Positions 10,146 to 22,890 are shown, counted from the stretch's first letter. The stretch is DNA of 64,000 bases from Pseudogymnoascus destructans (GCF_001641265.1 NW_020167520.1:62001-126000); one strand, 5' to 3'. Translations and numbers: made by a program. The notes: generated from the sequence alone by a model not told the origin.

Positions 10146-11735
10146 ATGGCAACTCCGGCTGAGGTGGATATTGGACAGCTGTCGCAGTCGCAACAAGAAG
10201 CGCTGCAACAATATACTTCCGTTACGGATCAAGACGTGCAAGCAGCAATCCCGGTACTTCAGCGGGCGCAGTGGAACGTGCAGGTATGAACTCCAGGATC
10301 AAATCCGGAGTGTGCCACGTAACTAACTGTGGCAAAGCTGGCAGTTTCGAGATTCTTTGACGGCGATTCCGGACAAGTCGACCCTCTTGCCGACGCCATC
10401 GCAGCAGCTCAAAATGCGCCTCCGACTCGATCTGGCCGCCACGAGAACCTGCAAGAAAGCCTTCTACGAGGCCCTTCGGCTTCAACGCGCCCGGATGCGG
10501 CTCCTAGAATCGTGCCTCAACCAGAGGACCAGATCGTCCGCCGTCCTCCGTTACTACTAGGCCTTCTATTCATGCCATTCAATGTCGTTTACAAGATACT
10601 GTCATCCTCCTTTGGCTTTTTTGCCTACCTCTTCCCGTTTCTCCCGCAACTCTTTCAACCTCGAAATACGAGTGCCCAGAACAGACGGAGGAATACGACA
10701 GGACGGAGGATGTTAAGCCCGCAAGATACAGCAGCGCGATTCAAACGGGAATTTGATGAAGAATACGGATCTAATTCGCTGCCGTTTTTTACAAACGGAT
10801 ATGCCCAGGCACTTGATCTAGCGAAGAAGGACCTCAAATTTTTAATGATCATAATCATGTCTCCGGAGCACGATGACACCTCTTCATTTATCAGGGATAC
10901 CCTTCTTTCGCCAGTAGTCACCGCCATAATCAACGACCCGTCCAACAATATAATCTTATGGGCTGGCAACGTGCAAGATTCCGAAGCCTACCAGGTGTCA
11001 ACTGCACTGCGCTGCACGAAGTTCCCTTTCACGGCCTTGATTACGCATACCGCTGAGAGCGGTCCTACATCAATGTCGGTCGTTGCCAGACTTACTGGGC
11101 CCATGTCGGCAAGTACATACGCCGCCAAATTACAGAATACGATCACCACCTACACCACGCAGCTGAATGAGGCCAGGCAGGCAAGGTCGGCACAACAGTT
11201 TGAACGGACTTTGCGGCAAGAGCAAGACTCAGCATATGAAAGATCCCTTGCACAGGACCGCGAGCGGGCCAGGCAAAGGCGCGAGGACGAGGCCGCCCAG
11301 GCAGCCGAGGAGCAGCGAGCTAGGGAGGAAGCTGCGGCCGCAGAAAAATACGCCAACGGCCTTCATCAGTGGAAACTATGGAGAGTGCAGAACATCGCAT
11401 CGGAGCCTCCCAAGGATGCAACAAATGCTGTCCGGGTTGCATTTAGAATGCCGGAGTCAGCAGAGAGGGTGACAAGACGATTTAGCCCAGATACTCCTCT
11501 GGAAGAGCTATATGCCTTTGTTGAATGTTATGGAACGCAGGAGCCAGGCAGCGGGGAAAAGGTCGTGGAACCCGTTGACTTCGAACACAAATACAAATTC
11601 AGGCTCGTCTCGCCGATGCCGAGGGAAGTGTATGACCTTGAGCAAGATGGATCTGTCTTGGACAGGATTGGCAAAAGTGGCAATCTGATTGTCGAGCCTA
11701 TTGTTGACGACGACGACGCAGAGGACGATGAATGA
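10146..11735 (+). CDS. UBA-UAS-UBX domain protein, FAF2/UBXD8-like ER Cdc48 adaptor
   Basis: Two exons, 10146-10283 and 10338-11735, encode 511 aa. Residues about 10-55 form a UBA-like helix bundle (LQQYTSVTDQDVQAAIPVL then QWNVQLAVSRFFDG). Residues about 116-153 are a hydrophobic hairpin (LLLGLLFMPF ... FFAYLFPFLP), as in proteins inserted in the outer leaflet of the ER or lipid droplets. A thioredoxin-like UAS domain follows at about 170-325. An Ala/Glu/Arg coiled coil comes next, then a C-terminal UBX domain (VRVAFRMPES to the end) with an acidic tail. This is the architecture of human FAF2 and yeast Ubx2/Ubx3-type adaptors that bring Cdc48 to ER-associated degradation substrates. The first exon is needed to complete the UBA helix. 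Confidence 0.9.
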
Positions 11736-12335
11736 TCATAAATATGATTCATGCATGTAAGACGTGGCTATGCTGCAATGCTAAGGTTTCCAAGCATCGC
11801 AGGTATGCCACATCGGTCCTCGTGGGGTGGCCACCGGGCCAGAATTCTTGTACTTCCAAGGGAGAAATTGTATGTAGTAGTATATATCATGGTTGTTACG
11901 TGGATGCGGGGGCTGTGCAATTCAAATGCAACTTAGGACACAACCTATTCAGAGTAAACTACAACTAGCTTTTGTATGTAAATGAGCAATGCGCCACATG
12001 TAAATAAACATTGTGAGTAAACAATATTTTTGTGCGTCGACGTGGTTTTGACTCGCTTCGGTCCAGCTTCTCGGTCCAGTTTCCGGTCCAACACCTCGTA
12101 AGTTACCCCATATATCCGCAGACGCCTAAAGTCCGCGTTAGCGCCCCTGCCTATAAGACAAACCTAGGTGGTTACAGTATAAGGAACCACCACTAACGCG
12201 GGTGTTGCCTTATCGGACCCTGAGACAAGATTGTCCTCGCGACACATGGTTTTGATCGACTCCGACCACAGTGGCCCATCGAGATAATCCACTGTGCGAC
12301 AGAGGACAAAAAGAATAACCTTTTGTTTTATAGCG
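11736..12335. other. intergenic with nested inverted repeats
   Basis: This 600-bp spacer precedes the VHS-GAT gene. It contains three close copies of cggtcca (about 12058-12090). A nested inverted repeat is also present: outer arms ccgcgttag (12133-12141) and its complement (12193-12201), inner arms ggtggtt (12167-12173) and its complement (12185-12191). These could form a cruciform or be regulator sites. No gene was seen. Confidence 0.5.
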
Positions 12336-13935
12336 ATGAAGTCAATAAAGAGCTTCGGTAACGTGAACCGAGTTCTGGCTAGGCGTCAGACGGCTCGTGA
12401 GATGAATTCCTTCCCTGTTTGTGCATCAATTACTATTTACTGAGCAATCCATTAGCTGCCACGGATACCTCGCCAGAGACCACATTGGCGACACCAGAAG
12501 AGAATGCGTCGCGCAGTGTTGTACGTGGCGCATATTCACAGTATGGAGTCTAAATGGCTGACGGGCATCCATAGAAACTCTTCTGCGAATCTGGCGGACC
12601 CGGCCATACGGTATGAGAATCTCAGACTGTGCGAAGGCATGCGCTAATCTCATATGTAGCAAGGCGAAGAAATACTACACCTTCCTGCGATTGTAGAGGC
12701 GGCGGAGTCTTCCCCTGTGGCAGCAAAAGAATGTGCATATCAGATCCGAAAATTCCTCTCGAAGGATAATTCAAGCCGGGCCTATGTCCAATACAATGCT
12801 GTTATGCTCATACGCATATTATCGGATAACCAGGGTTCGACTTTCACGAAAAATATCGACAAGAAATTTGTGGACGCCGTGAAGGAGTTGAGCAGGACGA
12901 GCCGTGATCCTGGTGTTCAGCAGCTGCTTTCGGACACACTGAACAATTTTCTACGAGACAAGGAACCAGATGTCCATATGGCTGGTTTGCTGGAGATGTG
13001 GAAAAAAGAGAAACTCAAGATTGAGAAGGTTCTTACACAAGGGGTAACTAAAAAATCCATTTTTTTGAGTACAAATCTTTTAAAGCGCATTGTGTGCTGA
13101 CTGGTCTGGTGTTAAGGGTCAACAGGGCCGGCCTTCATGGATAGGACATCGTCCTCGCCCACATGCCCCAGGGATACATTCCAATAACGGGCCGCCCGGT
13201 CGACTTCCTGGCCCAGAGGAGCTGGCTTCTCGTGTTGAGGAGGCCAGGAACTCAGCAACACTCCTAACACAACTCATTCAATCAACACCTCAATCAGAGT
13301 TTCTTCAGAATGATCTTATCCGCGAGTTTGCAAACCGTTGCCAGGCCGCAAGTCGAAGCATTCAATCTTATACGGCTACCGAGCACCCAGCTCCGGACAA
13401 TGATACCATGCTCACTCTAATTGAGACAAATGAGCAGCTAACACTGGCCACAACTAAGCACCAGAGGGCCGTTTTGCAGACAAGGAAGGCTCTAGGCGTT
13501 GCCTCGCCAGATCCGCAACTCGGCCCTTCCGCTGGCCCTGTCATGACGTCTGGTGTTGCTCCCGCGCAGCCCGCTTCAATCTTCAAGCCTGTTGCCCCTC
13601 CGTCACGGAAATCGTTTCCGAAGCCTGCCCAACCAGTTTCTTCGGAGCGCACAGCTTCACCAGTTTCGCCAGAGACTGAAAATCCATTCACAGACCCGGT
13701 CGAGTCACCAGACGTCGCTACGCACAGCGTGATTGACCCCAATGAGCCTTATAATCCTGGCTTCGGTTCGAATACGGCTTCCAAGGATCGTCGTGAGTCT
13801 GCCACAGGAGGAGCAACATTGGATACTACTAGCACTCTGAAAATTGGGAGGAACCAACCGCGGGATGCAAATGATAGCGACGATGATCCATATGCAACTC
13901 CAGTGCCGCAGAGAACACCTGTCTATCGATACTAA
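12336..13935 (+). CDS. VHS-GAT domain endosomal/actin adaptor (LSB5/GGA-like)
   Basis: Five exons (12336-12396, 12456-12520, 12575-12610, 12660-13043, 13117-13935) encode 454 aa, with all phases consistent. A short N-terminal segment leads into a VHS/ENTH-like superhelix (SVKLFCESGGP, GEEILHLPAIVEAAESSP, AYQIRKFLSKDNSSRAYVQY to about residue 180). A Gly/Pro linker follows, then a GAT three-helix region (ELASRVEEARNSATLLTQLI to QRAVLQTRKALG). The C-terminal tail is Pro/Ser-rich. Proteins of this type bind ubiquitin and Arf-like GTPases and sort cargo at Golgi or endosomes; yeast Lsb5 also binds Las17. The exact orthologue is uncertain. The 36-nt third exon is unusually short. Confidence 0.82.
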
Positions 13936-14632
13936 GTTCCAGTTGTTTGCACATTCAAATCGATTCTCAGGTCACGAGTTTAGGGTATTCTTGGCCGTGT
14001 TTAGCCTGGGTGCTATGGAGTACTCTACATTTTTGCATATTTTATTGATATCGATGAATATGCCAAATGACTTGGTAAAGGAATAGAGTGACTGTGAGCC
14101 AATTACCTCGGGCGCCTATGAAGCCTATGTGACAATTGGTGGGCTTTCATGTTGGCAGATGTCTACACTATAGAATTTGCCACCCATCGTCTCTTGGATC
14201 AAGAAAGGGGCGGGGTGACACAAGTGGAGCCGCCAACGTCATTCACCGCCTGCTTGTTTTGGGAGGTCCAAAATCGTACTGACGCGTCCCCAAGTACTTT
14301 TGAATTACGAATTGTAATGCTTAATAGTGTAACTGTTGATAATACCGTTAATTTTAAATTGCAATAGAGTTAAATTGGATCTGTGCTATCGCTGACAGTT
14401 TGTTATCCAATACTTGGCGGGACGATCTGTAGATTTTAAGGCACCACATGGGATTGATCCTTGCCGAAAGAGCGACAGCTGGCGTTCTCCACCAAAACGA
14501 CGCGCGTTCGTCGCTCGCCCATCAGATATCTTCCAAGAACTCAAACCGGATTTATATTTCGAAAGTAAACTCTTTGTTTTGGAGGTTCTGGGCTTGAAAG
14601 AGCTCCAGACCTCGTTACCCCACGTGTAGGCC
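13936..14632. other. intergenic
   Basis: This holds the 3' UTR of the VHS-GAT gene and the promoter of the oxysterol-binding protein gene. It is AT-rich around 14330-14370. No gene, RNA or repeat was recognised. Confidence 0.5.
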
Positions 14633-17600
14633 ATGGCCGAACAGGAAAGGTAAGGCTCCTCGTCCACTGCACCAGTCACCTCGAAAGAGACCATTTGCTA
14701 GCAATTTCCGCGTCTCGGTCTGGAGTTAAAAGTGAAGCGCGACGTTTCTTGGCTATGGCAATAACGGAGGTTCTGTCCTTTCTGGAAGCAAGTGCTTCGG
14801 CCTGTCGTCCCCACAGAACCTAAAATCAACAACCCATGTACGGGGGGGTGGTATGAGACAGCTATGTGATAAATAGCTAACATCAAACTCATCACAGCCA
14901 CAAGCGTACGAAATCAGCACTGTCGTTACTACGCCGTAACCCAGCCAAAATCGACGACGAAGGGGTGTCTGATTCTGGGTCCGTCGGAAGTAGCTCACAA
15001 CCAACCTTGCACCCGAGCGTGTCAGGCACCTCATCACTGTCGAGATCACCTACGATGGCTGGGATAACGAAAACCGTTTCGGATTCCGGCCGGAGCGCCA
15101 AGTTGCCAGCTGCCGTGGCACCGGACAAAACATTATCAATTGAACAGTCGGTGCGCAAGTTCAGAATATTCGAAGCCTTGAGGGGTGGCGACACGGCTCA
15201 GATATCCAAGAGCATTCGCGAGGCGTCCGAGGGAGCTAATGCGGCCAGCCACCTTGAGGATACGACGATTTTACATTTGGCGATACAATGCGCGGAACTT
15301 CCGGTTGTCGAGTATGTCATATCAGATGGTGCATCCGCTATCGATGTAAATGCAAAGGACAAAGATGGAAATACTTCGCTGCATCTTGCTGCACTGCAAG
15401 GCAGGGGCCAGATTGTGCGGCTGTTGCTTGCGCAAACCGGAATCAACGACTCCATCGCCAACACTGCTGGTAAACTTCCACTGGATTTGGCGCGAACACC
15501 GGATATTTTCCAGCAGCTGCAACTTTCCAGGTCGTTGTTTGTCGATACCAAGATCAAAGAAATTCAACTACTCATCTCCGGCGGCAACTATAAAGCGCTT
15601 AGTGATGTGCTCGAAGAGCCGCGCGTAAAGACTGTGCTGGATATTAACGGCGGGGAGTTCGCATCTGAAATAAGCACGGTTCAATCGGGTGGCACCTTGC
15701 TACACGAAGCAGCCCGAAGGAAAAATACCCAGCTTATTCAAGTTCTCTTGCTGCATGGTGCCGACCCATTCCGACGTGATAGGAGAGGCAAGCTTCCCCA
15801 GGATGTCACCAAGGATGAGGCGACGAGGGCTATGCTTAAGAGGTCTCCGGCTGCAGTTGCTGCGCAGAGAGGTATTCAAGAAAAGGCCGTACTGGGCAAC
15901 TTGTCACAAACTGCTGCTGGCACCACCACCGGGGCCGCAGATGCCCTCGCAGCTAAAGAGTCGCGAGAAATGAAAGGCTACCTAAAGAAATGGACAAACT
16001 ATCGCAAGGGCTATCAGCTGCGTTGGTTCGTGCTTGAGGATGGGGTATTAAGCTATTATAAGCACCAGGACGATACTGGCTCGGCATGCCGCGGGGCTAT
16101 CAACATGCGCATTGCCAAACTGAACATGGACCCAACTGAGAAGCAGAAGTTTGAAATCATCGGAAAATCTTCTGTGAAGTACTCCCTGAAAGCCAATCAC
16201 GAAGTTGAAACCAAAAGATGGTTCTGGGCCCTGAACAACTCGATCCAGTGGACAAAGGATCAGGCGAAGGAGGAGTATAAGCAGAGGGAACGTGTTTCTG
16301 AGCTCCTTCGTCAGGCCAAAGCCGAGCAATCAGAAAGAACTTCTAGGGACCATTCGTCGACTAACTTGGCGCCTGAAAGCATTTCCGGAAGTGATATTCG
16401 CCGAGGCAGCATGCAGAGCGTTAGAGCGACGCCTACGAGCGAGCCATCCCGCCAGCCAAGCCAGCGTGTTACATTTAAGGAAACAAGTGTTGCTGGTAGT
16501 GTGCTAGATGAAGAAGAAGAAGAATGCACCGCATACGGTTCATACGAGGCGAGCTTTGTGAACGATGTAACTCGTACCGCAAGTAATAACGTCAACCAAC
16601 AATACGATGGTGACTACGAGGAAGACTACGGCGATGATACAAGCAGCCGAGAGCGTGTACCTGTCAGCAAGGATGCGTTCGATATCACCGCACAATCCGC
16701 CAAGTTACAACTTGACATGATGAGCCAAGTCCACACTGCTATACTGTCAGAACAAAGCCAGAACCCAGGTGCAACCATCTCAGACCCTTTGGTCAGACAG
16801 GCACTATCCACCTATGACAATTCTATTCGAAGCCTTAACGGTCTTTTGAGCGACATGACCAAGATCTCGAAAGACCGAGATGACTACTGGCAACGACGAC
16901 TGGATCACGAAGCAGAATTGCGTCAAATGTGGGAAGATAGCATGGCACAAGTTGCCCGTGAGCAAGAAGTCTTGGAAGCTAGAGTCGGTGAATCAGAGGA
17001 GAAGCGGAAGCGCACGAAGCGGGCTCTGCGAGAAGTGATTGAGAGCACCAGCAGACCAGAAAGCAGGGGTTCTGTTCACGAAGCTGGGCTTGTCGAGGCA
17101 GTGGAAGCTATCGAGGCTCCTGACGGCGTCGCTACTCTCAGGCGGCGTGCATCTACCCGAAGCACATTGCGCCGTAGGTCAATAGTGGCAGACATCCAAA
17201 CCCTTGCCGATTCGGAATCAGAAGATGATGAAGAGTTCTTCGATGCCGTAGATGCTGGCGAGATTGCCGTTGGCGAAATGCAGATGAGCCCAAAATCAGA
17301 AGAACCTACCGGAGAAAAGAGCATGCAACTCACTCTGGCTGGCGGTGTTGACTTGACTTTGTCCTACCACGGTTATGAAGATGGTATTCGAAAACGCCTG
17401 AAGATGGACGCCGATGACAGGCCAAAGATTTCACTCTGGGTAAGTTATTACACTAGGGCATTGGAGAAACCAGTTTGCTAACCTTCGTTCAGAGTATTCT
17501 CAAATCCATGATTGGCAAAGATATGACAAAGATGACGTTACCTGTCTCATTTAACGAACCGACTTCCTTACTACAGCGATGCGCTGAGGATATGGAATAT

Positions 17601-18662
17601 ACCGACCTTCTAGATACTGCTGCCGGGCGGGCGGATTCTACGGAGCGAATGGTATATGTTGCAGCATTTGCCGCAAGTGAATATGCTTCAACTATCGGCC
17701 GTGTTGCAAAGCCTTTCAATCCTTTACTCGGCGAAACCTTCGAGTATGCTCGGCCAGACAAAGAGTTCCGCTTCTTCATCGAGCAAGTGAGCCATCACCC
17801 TCCTATCGGAGCCGCTTGGGCAGAATCGCCAAGGTGGACATACTGGGGAGAGTCTGCTGTCAAATCTAAGTTTTACGGGAAATCCTTTGATATCAACCCT
17901 CTAGGCACATGGTTCTTAAGGCTCCGTCCCACAAATGGGGACAAAGAAGAGCTGTACACCTGGAAGAAGGTCACCTCTTCTGTCATCGGTATTATCACTG
18001 GATCCCCAACAGTTGATAACTATGGTATCATGGAAGTGAAGAACTGGACTACAGGCGAAGTTTCGACTGTTGATTTCAAGCCACGAGGCTGGACCGCCAG
18101 CTCGGCCTACAACATCAGTGGCCGCGTTCTTGATGCCCGCGGCAAGCCACGCTTCAGCTTGGGAGGTAAATGGGATAGCAAGATCTATGCCAGGTTAACG
18201 CCCGGCTACGAAGCACCGATTGAAGAGCCCAAAGGTGAGCTTCGCCACCAAGATAGCGTCCTCGACGTGAACCAAGTTTTCCTAGTCTGGCAAGCAAATC
18301 CCAGACCTACAGGAATCCCCTTCAACTTGACGCCGTTTGTTGTTACTCTGAACGATATCAATGATAAGTTAAGGCCATATCTGCCGCCAACCGACACGAG
18401 ATTAAGACCGGATCAAAGGGCTATGGAAGATGGCGAGTATGCTTTGGCTGCGACTGAGAAGAACCGTGTTGAGGAGAAGCAGAGGGCTACAAGGAAGAGG
18501 AGAGAGATGAATGGAGAGGAGTTTGTTCCTCATTGGTTCAAGAAGAATAAGTGCCCGATTACTGGTGAAGAGTACTGGGACTTCACTGGTCAGTATTGGG
18601 AGGAGAGGGAGAAGGCTGGTAAGGGCGAGAGCAATTGGGATGGGGTTGAGCGCATTTTCTAG
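14633..18662 (+). CDS. Oxysterol-binding protein with ankyrin repeats and PH domain (OSBP/Osh1-Osh2 type)
   Basis: Three exons (14633-14649, 14898-17439, 17493-18662) encode about 1242 aa. The first exon is only 17 nt, followed by a 248-nt intron. That junction is the least certain part, but it restores a basic HKRTKSALSLLRR segment in frame. Ankyrin repeats span about residues 80-330 (TILHLAIQCAELPVVEYVI, GNTSLHLAALQGRGQIVRLLL). A PH domain lies at about 362-460 (MKGYLKKWTNYRKGYQLRWFV), then a coiled coil and acidic linker. The lipid-transfer ORD with its EQVSHHPP signature fills the C-terminal third. No FFAT motif was checked. Such proteins exchange sterol and PI4P at ER contacts with Golgi, vacuole or plasma membrane. 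Confidence 0.92.
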
Positions 18663-18874
18663 ATTGTTTCCCTGTAATAGTTTGGCTTGCGATCGATGAG
18701 AATAATAGAACGTGGATATGTCACTGTTTTGTGCCATCTCTAAAGTTCACGTACAATACAAATGTGAAAGTAGATGTGAACGTAAATGTGCTGTCCCAAT
18801 GAGGACTAGTATTGTGCACCTCCCTCAACCACAAGTCCAGTGTCAATGCCAACATCATTATAGCAGTTGTCCAA

Positions 18875-20143
18875 ATGAAGCGCATATCTCAATCGGTGTC
18901 CTTGGAGGCCGCAAGGTCTGCCAGAGCAGTTTTCACTCGCCGCCCAGCTCAAGCATTATATACCCAGCGGTGTTTCGGCACCATTTCTCGACTATCCGCA
19001 GATGTCGCACCAATAACAGCGGCTGGGCCACCGCCCGATGCACCCGTTGCGTCGGCGGAGCATACGGATATTCGAGTTGCGCGGAAGAAGAAGCAGGCGG
19101 AGCTGTTGAAGAGGGGGCAGGATATGCGGGCGATTGGAAAGGGTACTGGTGGCGGCTCGGCGAAGACGAAGAGATTTTGGAAGGATGTCAACGTCAAGAA
19201 GACAGATGGTATGCAGTTATTCACGCAAGCCTTGATATCATAGCAGATCATATGGCTAATTATTTCTGTTTTATTAGATGGTCATCAAATCTTCCTAGAC
19301 ACCCGTCCACTCCGAACCCCTACGAAACAGATCCTCAGCGTCGCGCATACCAAACTCCATCTCGCCCACGCAATCGCCTTAGAATGGGATTTACTCGTAT
19401 CCGCGCAGCAGGCTCTACGCCACCACCTCATTCCCCTCACTTCCCTCACCTCTCGCGCTCTCGATATCGCCGAAGAAGACAAGAAGCCGTCATCAGCGTC
19501 TAATCCGAATGGCCTCCGCAACACCATCACCGAAACGCTGATGCGATACCTTGACACCGACTCCCTGCTCTGCTGGGCACCTACACCACCAGATGACCCA
19601 CCGGGGTACGAGACGCACGTTAGCCGCACCGAGAGTCTACGCAGTATACAGCAGAGGACCTCCCTGCCTATCATCCAATACTTGACGGAGCGTGTGTGGC
19701 CAGGCGTGGAAATCGTACCAGTGCTAGACGAGGGCAGCATTATGCCCAATGCGCAGCCACAGCAGACGTTGGATGTGATCAAGGGGTGGATCATGGGACT
19801 TCCCGCCTATGAACTGGCGGGGTTGGAACACGCGGTGTTTGCGGGTAAGGGGCTTCTTGTTGCTGCTAGGTTGCTTGTGGAGTGGAGCGAGGAGCTTGCT
19901 CATCTGAGGGGAGAGGAGCCGGAGAAGAAGTTTGGTATTGAGGAGGCTGCTAATGCGGCTACGCTTGAGATTGAGTATCAGTTGGGGATGTGGGGTGTTG
20001 TGGAGGTAAGTTATTCTACTGGTCCTCTCTAACGTGAAGTTGCTAATATATATATACAGGATACCCATGATGTGGACCGCGAGGATGTGAGGCGGCAGTT
20101 TGGCAGCGTGATACTTTTGGTATCTGGAGAGAAGGCACCATAG
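18875..20143 (+). CDS. ATP12: Mitochondrial F1-ATPase assembly chaperone Atp12
   Basis: Three exons (18875-19208, 19278-20005, 20060-20143) encode 381 aa. The N-terminus is an Arg-rich, Ser-rich mitochondrial presequence (MKRISQSVSLEAARSARAVF). The Atp12 domain starts at KRFWKDVNVKKTDDGHQIFLDTRPLRTP. It continues through the conserved block with ALEWDLLVSAQQ, the TLMRYLDTDSLLCWAP motif and the C-terminal LEIEYQLGMWGVVEDTHDVDR. Atp12 binds free F1 alpha subunit in the matrix before assembly. Splice phases agree at both introns. The predicted length is within the fungal range. Confidence 0.95.
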
Positions 20144-20726
20144 ATGTAAACTTTGTAACAATATTTGTACTTTTCAATGTAAACTACGGAATGGCCGCCA
20201 TTCATTTGGCGCTATGCATCTCCACATCTCTCGGCTGGGGTTTAATAACGCACAGCGAAACAACCCATCATTGTGATATGTATGTAAACATCTTAACAGC
20301 AAAAATACACAATATATAAGATATATAAGATATAAGTTCTAGCTATCTCATACGAATTCCATGCCCAGATGCTTCCAAGACGAAGCTCCCAAAATGCCAT
20401 CCTCTCATTGCCCCTCCAGGTACACAGGCTCTCAAAATGCCAGATCCATGACTGGTCCGCATACGTGACGACGCTGCCCCTCACTCGCACTCGCACCCCA
20501 CCATGACCAAGCCAAGCCGTGCCGCGCAGCTCCATGGCATTCAGCTTGATTTACACGTCACGTCGCACTCAGTCACTGGCTTCCTATATCATGAGTCCTT
20601 CCATCCACAGGATTTTGATTCAGACCCCTCATTGTACCATCATCCTACATAAACTACTACAATCCCTACAGATCTACGGTCTACAATCAACCACAGTCCC
20701 TTTGAAAACTTACAGGAGTAGCAATT
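20144..20726. promoter_or_regulatory. promoter region of DDR48-like gene with two CCCCT motifs
   Basis: This spacer separates ATP12 from the Asn-rich stress protein gene. It carries two CCCCT pentamers (20477-20481 and 20625-20629), the core of the stress-response element bound by Msn2-type zinc fingers. Five-base motifs are common by chance, so the link rests mainly on the kind of gene downstream. Confidence 0.3.
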
Positions 20727-21344
20727 ATGGATTTCGTCAACAAGCTCGCCAGCGGTGGTGATAACAACAACAACAACGCTGGTGGTAACAACTCTGGAAA
20801 CAACCAGAGGAACGACGACCAATACGGCAACAGCAATAACAACAACAACAACCAGAGGAATGATAACTCTGGGGGCAGCAGCAACCAGAGCAGCGGTGGC
20901 GGCCTCTTGGGCGGCCTGATGGACAAGGTCAACTCAGCCCAGAACAGCAACAACCAGAGGAATGATAACTCTGAGGGCAGCAACAACCAGGGCAGTGGTG
21001 GCGGCAGCTTCTTGGACGGCCTGAAGGACAAGGTTAACTCAGCTGCCGGCGGTGGCCGCGAGAGCGAGAAGAACGAGGATATGCTTGACAAAGGTATTTG
21101 AACCTCGTGCTTCCTCCCCATACTGCGCCAACTCGCTCCGAATTCAGCTGCACAGTTCTGTACTAACAAATTCATAGGCATTGATTTCGTGCAGGAGAAG
21201 TTCCTGGGCCAGGGCAAGCAGGATAATGAGTCCGCTATTGAGCAGGCGAAGGATGGGCAGATCGCCGACTTCATCCGTGCGCAGTACAAGGGTGCTACTG
21301 GGTCTGATTTCCCCATCTCAGACAAGAAGTCTACTTTCAACTGA
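20727..21344 (+). CDS. Asn/Gly-rich DDR48-like stress protein
   Basis: Two exons, 20727-21093 and 21178-21344, encode 177 aa. The N-terminus MDFVNKLASGG is followed by an Asn/Gly/Ser/Gln-rich region with repeated NNQRNDN units (three copies, at about residues 23, 40 and 73). Two copies of an amphipathic segment (GLMDKVNSAQ and GLKDKVNSAA) are interleaved. The conserved C-terminal block is GIDFVQEKFLGQGKQDNESAIEQAKD. The whole is predicted to be disordered and hydrophilic. Fungal proteins with this tail are commonly annotated as DNA-damage- or stress-responsive, similar to yeast Ddr48, but a biochemical function is not known. The intron is phase 1 and restores the GIDFVQ motif. Confidence 0.8.
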
Positions 21345-21700
21345 GTGGTGGATGGGTATATGGTTGGAGGTTGAGGACAGCATCTGAGCTGTAGTTGATG
21401 CCTAGCATGGGCTATATCATGAATAACGGTTCACGGGTCGGCTTTCAATGCAATCAATGATTTTATGTGTATTTTTGGGTCTTGAGGCGAAGACCCCTTC
21501 CCTAGTGACTATGTTTCTAAGTGCACTGCCTTGAATACCGACAAGTACAGTATTGTATGTAAACCAGTACAGTATAATGCTCAAATTAAATATGAATATG
21601 CTCTCCAAAGGAAATCTGGTGTATGTAGGCAGGTAAATATAGAGATATAGTAGGAAATCTATTGCATAAACAACATATCCGATCTATAGCTGGGCGGGTA
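21345..21700. other. intergenic, convergent 3' ends
   Basis: An AT-rich stretch between the 3' ends of the DDR48-like gene and the thioesterase gene. Nothing else was recognised. Confidence 0.5.
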
Positions 21701-22890
21701 TCAAAGCTTGGATTCAAATGGAGGGGCTTCCTGTCGTAATCTCACGACACCCTAAATAAACGTTAGCACAATGCACTTTGTAGAAGGGGTATATACGGGG
21801 TATAAAAAGCGGAATGCATACCTCTTGAATGCAAGTTGCAATCAGTCTACCATCCGCAGACCACATCTTCTGGAAAACCAGCCCCCTCCCATTCCCAGAC
21901 CACGGGCTCTCCATCTCCGTAAACACCCACTCATCGGCCTTCAAGCTCCTCGGCTCATGGAAATAGATAGTATGATCAAGACTAACCATCATCCCAACCT
22001 CCGGCCTATCATTGCGATTATCCAAATCATCCCCAAAGCCCTCCGTAATCTTATTCCTACGCATCTGCTCCGCAGCCGCCGGATTCGCCTCAATTCTCTT
22101 CGCAATCGCACTTCCCGGCGTCGGGAAGCGCCAGAGATTGTGAATTCGTGAGATCGTGCCGATGAAGTACGAATCGGACATATAAGCCAAAGCAGACAAA
22201 TGCGCCTCGTGGCCACCGGCTTCGCTGATCTTGCCCCTCGCGCGGATCCACTGTCTCGTCTTCTTCGCATTCGGCTCGCCGTCGTTATTCAGGATAGCGA
22301 CTCTCTGGCTCTCGAAGGGAGGGCCGGAGCTACCATCCGTCATGGACTCTGGGAGGTCGGGCTCAGGAGGCGTGATGCCCTCAGGCATCAGAGCAGCATG
22401 GTGTACCGTCTCGCGGCCTCCCGATCCTTCTCTCGCGAACGACATTGTGGTAGTGAAGATGCACTTTCCCCTCTGGCGCGCCTGGACAGTGCGCGTGGCG
22501 AAGGACTTGCCCTCCCGAACGTGCTCGACGTGGTAGAGGATGGGGATGGTCGAGTCGCCGGCGAGGACGAAGTAGCAGTGCATGGAGTGGATTGTGAAGT
22601 GGGATGGCACGGTGCGCTGGGCTGCGGCGAGGCATTGGGCGATCACGGCTCCGCCGTAGACGCCGCGCGCTCCGGGGGGGTGCCATAGGGGGCGGGTGTT
22701 GGTGAAGATATCCTGTAGGGGGAAGAGGGGTTAGCGCGGCAAGGGTGCATGGTGGGAGGGAGATGGCACAATGAATAGAACATACAGGTCCGATTGCATT
22801 CAGTTCGGTCAGCTCGAGGGTGTTTTCGATGGCAGACAGTTCGGGGTTTTGAGGTGGTGGTCGAACCAGAGTTGTCCTGGTGTCGTCCAT
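21701..22890 (-). CDS. Peroxisomal acyl-CoA thioesterase (TesB / ACOT8 type)
   Basis: Three exons (22786-22890, 21822-22712, 21701-21751, minus) encode 348 aa. The enzyme hydrolyses acyl-CoA to free fatty acid and CoA. The double hot-dog fold is indicated by an N-terminal half (IFTNTRPLWHPPGARGVYGGAVIAQC, HSMHCYFVLAGD) and a C-terminal half ending in VSLDHTIYFHEP, EWVFTEMESPWSGNGRGLV and the Asp/Gln region QKMWSADGRLIATCIQE. The last exon encodes only 16 residues and ends in SKL, a canonical PTS1 signal. The enzyme therefore likely acts beside peroxisomal beta-oxidation. Because SKL sits in its own mini-exon, splicing decides whether the protein carries it. Confidence 0.93.
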
